Shown here: positions 13,975 to 19,812 of the stretch, in pieces
Layout: every line of letters begins with the position of its first letter
How positions within the stretch are numbered: position 1 is the first letter of the stretch
Program-made: the position numbers and the translations under genes
From: Methanosarcinales archaeon
GTDB lineage: Archaea; Halobacteriota; Methanosarcinia; Methanosarcinales; Methanocomedenaceae
Length of the DNA: 19,812 bases
NCBI GenBank assembly: GCA_030666885.1
Contig: DAOUWY010000008.1
Span: forward strand, 1 to 19,812
Reading direction: 5' to 3'
The notes under the pieces: generated by a model
What the model was told of the DNA's origin: nothing
The model's database searches: none
Seen by the model: the letters and a program-made list of their open reading frames with translations, nothing else

Positions 13975-16667
13975 CCAGCACTTTCCTCTACAAGCTTTGC
14001 AAGCCTCTCCATAAGGCTGTCCACCATCTTCATCTCACGAGCGTAGTTCTCAAGGTCCCCTGTCTTAAGGTACTCCCGGGCTTTTTCATAGTGGGAGACA
14101 GTATCCTCCAGCAGTTCAGTCAGTGTCATATTCCCTGTCACGGTCCCTGTTCCAACAGGGATGGAAGGAGCGGTTGACGTGACATTCCCACCAATCACTT
14201 TCAACAGTGCCGCTTCCAGCGAATCCTCCATAGCCACCCTGTTCTCATACACCACCAGTATCTTCTTCAGTTCAGGGATGCTGGATGCAGACTCTGCCGA
14301 GATGTAAAGAGGTTCGATATAGAGTATGGAATCCTCAATTGGAATTACCAGCAGGTTACCCCTGATAACCTGTGAACCACCCTGGCTCCAGAGGGTCAGG
14401 TCCTTGGAGATATCCTCATCCTGGTCTATCAGCGCCTCGATCTGGGCCGGACCATAAATCAGTTTATCCTTTGAGAACTCATAAATTATCTTCTGGCCGT
14501 ATCGTGGAGGGTCCTGGTTCACTGCCATCCAGGCGATCATATTGTCCTTGTTGACTGGTGTGAAAGGCAGTATCATAATAAAATCAGTGGAATCGTCCAG
14601 TTCCAGCAACACATTATAGGGCTCTACCGGTATCTGTGAATTAGCATATTTCTCTTTTGCAAACTGCCACCTATCCTCACGGTTGTAGAACACCTCGGGC
14701 ACATTCATATGGTAATCGGTATAGATGGTGGATTGTATCTGGAACAAGTCAGGAGAATACCTGATATGCTGTTTCAGGTCATCAGGCATTGAGTCCATTG
14801 GCTTAAATACACCAGGGAATATTTTTGAATAAGCAGTGAGTAACGGGTCATTTTCAATGATATAATAAGTAACGGTCCCATCGTATGCATCAATGACAGC
14901 TTTTGTAGAGTCCTGGATATAGTTCACCCTGGTGTTGCCTATCCACATGGATTGTGAGTATGGATACAGGTTCGTGGTCACAAATGCATTGACCATCCAG
15001 TAGATATGCCCGTCATCCCCCACAACTGCATAGGCATCCGAATCCCGGAGCAAGTACGGGGCAATAAGGCCGGTGCGGTCCAGCACATCACGCTTGATAT
15101 GCAGTTTGCTGTCCTCATCAATATCAGAGGATGTGAGGATCTTAAGTTCGCCAAGTGCCATGGTCGCAATGAGCTTATTTAGCCCACTCATACTGATCCC
15201 GCCTGTCCCGTCATATGTGTTGCCAACATTGCTATCGCCGCTGGGATAATCGAACTCATCCCTGCCCGTACCTGTAAAGATATATGTTTCAGTCCTTTCA
15301 CCGTAGTATATCCTGGGCTGCTCTATTGTAAGCGAGGGGTTTGAACTGACTGGCGGGATGTTCTCAATATACATCTCTGGCAGTCCCTGGTCCACTACAA
15401 GGTTAACCGGGGACATGACCACCCCGATACCGTGGGTGTAGAGTACATGTTTGTTGAGCCAGGTATCAGCCTTGCCGCGCAACTGGTCATAGAATATCTC
15501 CCTTGCCGATAGCCAGACCTGGTGTTTGGTGCCGTTGATATCATACCTGTTCACATCCACGTCATTGAAGCCGTAATAAGTGCGTATCGCCTGTTTTTGC
15601 TGGTATATGGTCATGAGGGGGCGGTAATCCCACAACCTGGCATTGATGATGGAAGGGTGCATAAGGACATCATCGGTGAGGTTGTATGTCAGGGGGTACT
15701 GCCTGATCTCGACCTCGTCAAGGTTATAGGCGGTATTGGTCATAGCGATATTGTTTATGATATAGGGTCTTTCCAGTTCCAGTTCATTGGGCGTGACCTT
15801 GTATTCCTGGATGAGCACGGTGGCGATACCACCAAGGACTGAAAAGAGTAGCATGGCAGCAATCATGCCTGCCAGTATTTTCGGGATCGATGGTGCGGAT
15901 GTGCTGTCCAGCCATCCTGATACCAGTATCGCCAGGGCCGAAAGTATGAAGATCGCAGCGAGGATAACCGGAATGTACTGCCTTATGGCCACATCGATAT
16001 ATCCTGCACCGTACACTACGCCTGTTTCACTGTACAGGATATTGTAACGTCCCAGGTATGTCCTGATGGCCAAGACAGCCAAAAAACCTCCCAGTACAAT
16101 CCTGAAGTTCAAGGGTGCTTTCATTAACAGCTTCCAGTTGAAAGTTGCATACAGGACTGCCAGGACAAGAAGCCCAAGGAGCAGGACTGTGAGTAAATAG
16201 CTCAGCAGGAATTTGTAGAATGGCAGTTCGAACACATAGAAGGTTATATCATTATTGAAAATAGGGTCAGCTGTGCCAAATGGTGTCTTGTTCAGGTACA
16301 TAAGGACCTTCAGCCATGAGCCTGAGGCTGCCAGTCCCTGTACCACTGAGATCATGATTATCAAAATAAGGGCCGGCATCTTTGCAGCCTTCACACCTTT
16401 GGCCAGATCACCTGCCGGTTTCATTTCGATGTATTCTTTTGGCGGCCCGGTGAAGAATTCCTGGTCCCACAGGGAAGTGATACTTCCTCCTATTCGCTGG
16501 AGGGTTTTGATTCCGGATTGGAGTATTGAAAACAGGATAATTGCTGTCAGGATTGTAAAAACCACTAACATCAATATGCCCATCTTGTATTTAACAAGAA
16601 AAACGCTTGCATAACCCAGTGAATCGAACCACAGGTAATCAAGAGCCAGCCTGGCCAAGGCAGGCAA
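13971..16667 (-). CDS. UPF0182-family large membrane protein
   Basis: 898 residues from the TTG at 16667, probably longer by about 20. A membrane part with hydrophobic segments near 28-50, 98-118, 150-175, 188-206, 229-252 and 264-287 includes the family hallmark DPIFNNDITFYVFELPF (about 134-150). A long extracytoplasmic domain follows (about 290-840) with NVGNTYDGTGGISMSG and WIGNTRVNYIQDSTKAVIDA. The C-terminus is a helical segment typical of the family (YEKAREYLKTGDLENYAREM). Function is not established. In-frame codons before the TTG (KFNYIKEAIFALILLTIFT) look like the missing first membrane helix, yet no ATG, GTG or TTG precedes them; see findings. It overlaps DUF2111 tail to tail. Confidence 0.9.
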   Translation of the reverse strand: MPALARLALDYLWFDSLGYASVFLVKYKMGILMLVVFTILTAIILFSILQSGIKTLQRIGGSITSLWDQEFFTGPPKEYIEMKPAGDLAKGVKAAKMPALILIIMISVVQGLAASGSWLKVLMYLNKTPFGTADPIFNNDITFYVFELPFYKFLLSYLLTVLLLGLLVLAVLYATFNWKLLMKAPLNFRIVLGGFLAVLAIRTYLGRYNILYSETGVVYGAGYIDVAIRQYIPVILAAIFILSALAILVSGWLDSTSAPSIPKILAGMIAAMLLFSVLGGIATVLIQEYKVTPNELELERPYIINNIAMTNTAYNLDEVEIRQYPLTYNLTDDVLMHPSIINARLWDYRPLMTIYQQKQAIRTYYGFNDVDVNRYDINGTKHQVWLSAREIFYDQLRGKADTWLNKHVLYTHGIGVVMSPVNLVVDQGLPEMYIENIPPVSSNPSLTIEQPRIYYGERTETYIFTGTGRDEFDYPSGDSNVGNTYDGTGGISMSGLNKLIATMALGELKILTSSDIDEDSKLHIKRDVLDRTGLIAPYLLRDSDAYAVVGDDGHIYWMVNAFVTTNLYPYSQSMWIGNTRVNYIQDSTKAVIDAYDGTVTYYIIENDPLLTAYSKIFPGVFKPMDSMPDDLKQHIRYSPDLFQIQSTIYTDYHMNVPEVFYNREDRWQFAKEKYANSQIPVEPYNVLLELDDSTDFIMILPFTPVNKDNMIAWMAVNQDPPRYGQKIIYEFSKDKLIYGPAQIEALIDQDEDISKDLTLWSQGGSQVIRGNLLVIPIEDSILYIEPLYISAESASSIPELKKILVVYENRVAMEDSLEAALLKVIGGNVTSTAPSIPVGTGTVTGNMTLTELLEDTVSHYEKAREYLKTGDLENYAREMKMVDSLMERLAKLVEESAG

Positions 16668-16759
16668 TGTAAATATTGTTAGAAGTATAAGCGCAAATAT
16701 TGCTTCCTTTATATAATTAAACTTTATAGCACATCCCTCCGGGCGTAGTTATTAAATGA

Positions 16760-16795
16760 GGGGTTACAGTATTTAAGTGTGGGGTTACAGTATTT
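16760..16795. repeat. Two 15-bp direct repeats, 21-bp period
   Basis: GGGGTTACAGTATTT occurs exactly at 16760-16774 and 16781-16795. The 21-bp spacing places both copies on the same face of the helix. They lie between the UPF0182 start region and the dinB fragment. They may be operator sites or a small tandem duplication. Confidence 0.75.
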
Positions 16796-16835
16796 GATAA
16801 TATCACGCAGCAAAAATCTATCAGGGAGAAATTGA

Positions 16836-17051
16836 ATGAGTCGCATCATCCTTCATGTGGATATGGATAGTCTTTATGCCTCAGTAGAACAGCGCCGGGA
16901 CTCGTCCCTTAAGGGGCTTACGGTTGTGATGGGGTCTGACCCAAAAAGCGGTAACGGCAGAGCTGTGGGGCATCTTATATCCCAGGCTACTGAGATTGCA
17001 TTGAACCTGGCTTGTCCCAACCGCAGCAGAGCTACGAGGTATAACAATTAA
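16836..17051 (+). pseudogene. dinB: Truncated N-terminus of DNA polymerase IV (DinB, Y family)
   Basis: A 71-codon fragment with a good ribosome-binding site (GGGAG, 16824-16828). Residues 1-46 are clearly DinB: IILHVDMDSLYASVE with the metal-binding Asp (D9), then LKGLTVVMGSDPKSGNGRAV. Family members are about 350-370 residues. After GRAV the sequence departs from the expected 'VSTASYEARKFG' and ends at TAA 17049, overlapping the sepS stop. A one-base shift near 16970 restores a short ASY, suggesting frameshift decay followed by deletion. The finger, thumb and little-finger parts are absent, so no polymerase activity is expected. Confidence 0.75.
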
Positions 17052-18664
17052 GATAAAAATTCAGCCCTGACCGTAGTAAATACCGGTCCGCGCAGGTCGA
17101 TCTTCTTCTTATGGCCGGTGATATAACGCTGGGCTATAGGGTCAAGCCTCACATTCACTTCAGAAGGCACCTTAACGATACGCACCCTGGTCTCGGCAAC
17201 ATCCCCCGTGGCTGACGCAGCTTCGATATCTGCTGCCGCCAGGGCTGCAAAGGCTTCGATATACCGCAGGTTTGCCACAGTGCCTTTATTGAACTTCTTC
17301 TCATATTTCGGTGAATCAGGCAGGCCCAGTACATCACCATCCACCACCACAATATGGTTCATGGCAGCAGGTCCGCACAGCTTGGTATCCTCCTCTGGCT
17401 CAGTAACCATTACCTTAACGCTCCGGCCGTCCACATCCCCTTCCCATGCCAGGAACTCGCAAGGACTTGGCTCACCACCGTGCTCCTCGCATACCCTGAC
17501 AATGGCACGCTGTATATCCCATCCTTGCCTGGTCACAGGCGCCTTCTCAACTGAGATCATACCTGCCAGTTCCTCGTCTGTCATCTTCCATTCCCCTTCG
17601 TAAACAGGGAACTGAGGATAGGTCAGGGCGCGCACATCGGTGGAATCGTGCAATATCATGGCCAGTCGCTCCACACCCAGACCAAGGTTCATTACCGGGT
17701 ATGGGATATCGTACTGTGCCAGTGCCGAGGGAGAATATATGCCGAATGTGGCCACTTCAACCCAGCCGTCACTGTATTTGGTGCTGCTGCCCACCAGTCC
17801 CGGATGGTATGCGAATACCTCGATCTGTGTATCCGGCACGTAGTATTTGCTGCGCTTCTCATCTGGCCTGAAACTGAACTTTTCGAACCCGAACTGGGAT
17901 AAGAGCCCTGCTGCTACAGCCTTGCCATGCTCTACCGTAACCTCTGGGTCCATGATGATACAGGATGCTGAGAAGTAGGTCATAAGCCGGGTAGCATCTT
18001 CCTGCTGTTCCCGCCTGAAGCACCGATCCACACTGAACAGCCTGACTGGCGGGTGTGCCCGCTCTATCATGGCGCCCAGGGATATGAACCAGCCCGAGGT
18101 CATGTGGCTCCTCAGGGTCTTGCCGGAACTGATAGGTGTCAGTTCCTTGAACTCAGGGAAAACATGGTCCAGCATTACTGCCACTTTTGAGTCGGGTACG
18201 TCCAGTCGGTGGGATATTTCAGGCACAAGGTCATCGCCCTCGATCTCACCTTTCTTATATGAATGTAATATCTGGCGTATCGTGTCAATCCCTTCATCAT
18301 CCACCTGGATTATCTCCCTGACCCGGGCTATCCTCTCATCTGAGATGCCTACATTGGGCCTGGGCAGGCCTGCCAGATAGAAACACCGGTCCAACACTGC
18401 AAGGGCCTCATACCCGAACTGTTTGTGTATCTCCCTGTCATCCACGATCAGCGGATTGGCCGCTTCTGTAAATCCAAGATGGAGATAGGCTTCCCTCAGT
18501 TTCTGTATGGTATCATAAATAGGATGGGGTCTGCCGTAATCCAGCCTGAACCTGGGATACTGGTCCGGGATCGCAGGTTGTGTTATATACTCTTTTCCTT
18601 GGTTCCAGGCAGCGTCAAAATCCTCTTTAGCAGCCTGCTTTATTTTTTCAGGGTCAAATCTCAT
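17048..18664 (-). CDS. sepS: O-phosphoseryl-tRNA(Cys) synthetase (SepRS)
   Basis: 538 residues from ATG 18664 (MRFDPEKIK). An ATG six codons upstream lies about at the predicted transcription start (TATA-like region 18700-18710), so the inner one is preferred; AGGA lies 9 nt before it. This class II synthetase charges tRNA-Cys with O-phosphoserine, which SepCysS converts to Cys. Seen here: RSHMTSGWF (185-193, phosphate-binding Thr189), motif 2 CFRREQQ (215-221), YFSAS (Ser232 and Ser234), and motif 3 GLGVERLA (328-335). The C-terminal half holds the tRNA-binding region. It is characteristic of methanogens and Archaeoglobus. No sepCysS is in the window. Its stop overlaps that of the dinB fragment. 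Confidence 0.95.
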   Translation of the reverse strand: MRFDPEKIKQAAKEDFDAAWNQGKEYITQPAIPDQYPRFRLDYGRPHPIYDTIQKLREAYLHLGFTEAANPLIVDDREIHKQFGYEALAVLDRCFYLAGLPRPNVGISDERIARVREIIQVDDEGIDTIRQILHSYKKGEIEGDDLVPEISHRLDVPDSKVAVMLDHVFPEFKELTPISSGKTLRSHMTSGWFISLGAMIERAHPPVRLFSVDRCFRREQQEDATRLMTYFSASCIIMDPEVTVEHGKAVAAGLLSQFGFEKFSFRPDEKRSKYYVPDTQIEVFAYHPGLVGSSTKYSDGWVEVATFGIYSPSALAQYDIPYPVMNLGLGVERLAMILHDSTDVRALTYPQFPVYEGEWKMTDEELAGMISVEKAPVTRQGWDIQRAIVRVCEEHGGEPSPCEFLAWEGDVDGRSVKVMVTEPEEDTKLCGPAAMNHIVVVDGDVLGLPDSPKYEKKFNKGTVANLRYIEAFAALAAADIEAASATGDVAETRVRIVKVPSEVNVRLDPIAQRYITGHKKKIDLRGPVFTTVRAEFLS

Positions 18665-18699
18665 ATCAGCCGTCCTATCCATATATACATCAATGTTTG

Positions 18700-18710
18700 T
18701 ATTTAAATTA
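18700..18710 (-). promoter_or_regulatory. TATA box of sepS
   Basis: On the minus strand TAATTTAAATA lies about 40 bp upstream of the ATG at 18664. It predicts a start of transcription near 18677, downstream of the alternative ATG (18682), which supports the inner start. Confidence 0.45.
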
Positions 18711-18762
18711 CACTAAAGTCGCCAAGTCTTTGTTTAGACCTCCGGACCATAATAGTAAATCC

Positions 18763-19383
18763 TCATAGTTTTTTTTCAAGTTCAGACATTTGCTCCTTTA
18801 GTTTGGCATGTTCCACAGCATTGGTAATATCTCCCCTGGTACGTTCCACCAGGCTCCGGGCCACATCTCCCTTGCGCCTCAATCCCCTTGACAGGGCATC
18901 AGGAAAATCGAATAACATTATTGTGGAATAAATTTCATCCATGATCTCAAGTAGTTTTTCAGCTTCATGTGGTCTGTCAAGCCTGATAAGGTCAAGTATG
19001 AAGCGTCGTAGTTCTCCCACTACATCACCCAGTCCAAGCAGGTATGCCGGGTCCTTCACGCTAAGTTTTGCAGGGTCAGGCACCCTGTCTTTTTTCAGTA
19101 TGCTATAAAGGATACTGGCTTCTGCATATTCCTGCTGGGCATTCTCGACAAATCCGGCATGGAAAATATCGGGATGGTCTTCAAGTTCTGATATTATCTC
19201 CCGGTTCATTGTTGAAACCTCATCCAGCAACTGTTTAGCAATGTCACATTCTCCCCTGTGTATTGACTTTATTGCTCTGCCCGAGATTCTCACCATTTTC
19301 CGGGATAGTTTCAAAGAACTCTCCCTTGCAGTATCTTTAGTCTCAAAGTTCTCCAGTATTCTGGATGATATTTCGTAAATCAT
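18763..19383 (-). CDS. Translin family protein
   Basis: 206 residues, all-helical in character, with the family pattern SSLKLSRKMVRISGRAIKSI (about 22-41), then QEYAEASI and GLGDVVGELRRFILD (118-131), and DALSRGLRRKGDVARSLVERTRGD near the end. Translin and TRAX assemble into hollow octamers that bind and cut single-stranded RNA; archaeal homologues exist with catalytic acidic residues. E85 and E88 (E-x-x-E) plus D173 are candidates for the nuclease site by analogy with TRAX, not proven. It lies 98 bp upstream of the sepS start on the same strand. TATA-like CTATATA near 19410 predicts a short leader. Confidence 0.88.
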   Translation of the reverse strand: MIYEISSRILENFETKDTARESSLKLSRKMVRISGRAIKSIHRGECDIAKQLLDEVSTMNREIISELEDHPDIFHAGFVENAQQEYAEASILYSILKKDRVPDPAKLSVKDPAYLLGLGDVVGELRRFILDLIRLDRPHEAEKLLEIMDEIYSTIMLFDFPDALSRGLRRKGDVARSLVERTRGDITNAVEHAKLKEQMSELEKKL

Positions 19384-19446
19384 ATAATTCCACTCAATTG
19401 AGCCTCTCGTATATAGAATAAGTGCAGGAAGTCAACAAAGAGAATT

Positions 19447-19517
19447 CACCGCAAAGCACGCTAATGTCGCAAATACAATGTTGTGTCAGCTTTGCGTCCT
19501 TAGCGTACTTTGCGGTG
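19447..19517. repeat. Large imperfect inverted repeat (27-bp arms)
   Basis: The arms 19447-19473 and 19491-19517 pair with 3 mismatches over 27 bp around a 17-nt loop. The left arm starts CACCGCAAAG and holds CGCAAA again at its inner end. This GCAAAG-rich style resembles the short dispersed intergenic repeats of REP or MITE type seen in many prokaryotes. The repeat lies between the translin-family start and the PGF-CTERM gene stop. Confidence 0.85.
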
Positions 19518-19568
19518 CATAATCAAATTAAAATTATATTTTAACTGCCATGCCATCGGCGTAGTTTA

Positions 19569-19812
19569 TCAATCCTTCCTGGCCCTGTATACAACAGCCA
19601 GCAGTATTCCCAGCAGCGCACCCGCCACCCCGAATCCGGGCGACCCCTGGGACGGCGGCTGGTTCGTGGATGAGGGGTCGGTGGTGGTGCGGGTGGGGCC
19701 TGAGTAGTGTTCATCGAGGATGTGGGGGTTGGCGATGGTGAAATCTATTTTTCTAATGTCATCATACGCTTGATTAAATTGTACAAATAAATTTATAGGC
19801 GCATTTCCATTA
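19569..19812 (-). CDS. C-terminal end of a PGF-CTERM surface protein (5' end outside window)
   Basis: Reading leftward from 19811, 80 codons end at TGA 19569-19571. The last segment is an archaeal sorting signal: a Thr/Ser/Pro-rich linker (PTRTTTDPSSTNQPPSQ), then SPGFGVAGALLGILLAVVY and a basic end RARKD. PGF-CTERM tails are recognised by archaeosortase A, which swaps the anchor for a lipid on a secreted protein. The preceding part, including FVQFNQAYDDIRKIDFTIAN, is too short for a domain call. A conceptual minus-strand reading is needed, as the opposite strand is also partly open. The N-terminal signal peptide and main domain are outside the window. Confidence 0.82.
   Translation of the reverse strand, partial: NGNAPINLFVQFNQAYDDIRKIDFTIANPHILDEHYSGPTRTTTDPSSTNQPPSQGSPGFGVAGALLGILLAVVYRARKD

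Noticed and set aside
19510..19707. Plus-strand frame over the PGF-CTERM region
   Set aside because: It is the antisense of the sorting signal, and the minus-strand reading gives a diagnostic tail.
1..19812. CRISPR array or rRNA genes
   Set aside because: No regularly spaced repeats of 24-40 bp and no rRNA-like stretch were seen anywhere in the window.

Overview
The window looks like chromosomal DNA from a methanogen-lineage euryarchaeon, most likely in or near the Methanosarcinales (including ANME-2/Methanoperedens-type relatives). The call rests on gene content: O-phosphoseryl-tRNA synthetase, the methanofuran-pathway decarboxylase MfnA, a DUF2111 protein, proteasome-activating nucleotidase, Cdc48, transcription factor S, an archaeal Thg1-like protein, a nicotianamine synthase-like protein, LarC and a PGF-CTERM surface-protein tail. 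TATA boxes about 25-30 bp upstream of starts, several near-leaderless, fit archaeal promoters. GC looks mid-40s by eye. I cannot assign a genus.

Layout. The left edge (1-480) is debris: the last codons of an IS1595-family transposase and a decayed HepT-like coding stretch. From 481 to 3001 (minus) lies a pair, cdc48 then a small PRC-barrel gene. A divergent promoter separates it from larC and mfnA (plus, 3095-5478). Then on the minus strand come pan, an AMMECR1-domain gene and the TFS gene (7735-5482, read leftward). An unrecognised three-helix membrane protein (7935-8792) and a DUF211 protein (8962-9252) follow on plus, then a tRNA-Leu(CAA) gene (9265-9349) and a probable small Cys-rich protein with a TTG start (9551-9754). 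A second PRC-barrel gene is coupled (TAATG overlap) to a Thg1-like gene on minus. A TraB-family membrane protein (plus) faces a nicotianamine synthase-like gene (minus). DUF2111 (plus) and a large UPF0182 membrane protein (minus) end tail to tail. A truncated dinB fragment sits between UPF0182 and sepS, then a translin-family gene, a 27-bp-arm imperfect inverted repeat, and at the right edge the C-terminus of a PGF-CTERM protein.

Functional themes. Protein quality control: Cdc48 and PAN, the two main archaeal AAA unfoldases, are encoded within 7 kb. RNA and translation: tRNA-Leu, Thg1-like, SepRS and a translin homologue. Metal and cofactor chemistry: LarC (nickel-pincer cofactor), a NAS-like metallophore enzyme and MfnA. 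Two PRC-barrel proteins, at least the first resembling the CdpB type known from haloarchaeal cell division. Nothing here looks like a defence island or a new multi-gene system. The parts most worth following up are the small Cys-rich gene, the orphan membrane protein, the NAS-like enzyme, the start-site puzzle of the UPF0182 gene and the right-edge inverted repeat.
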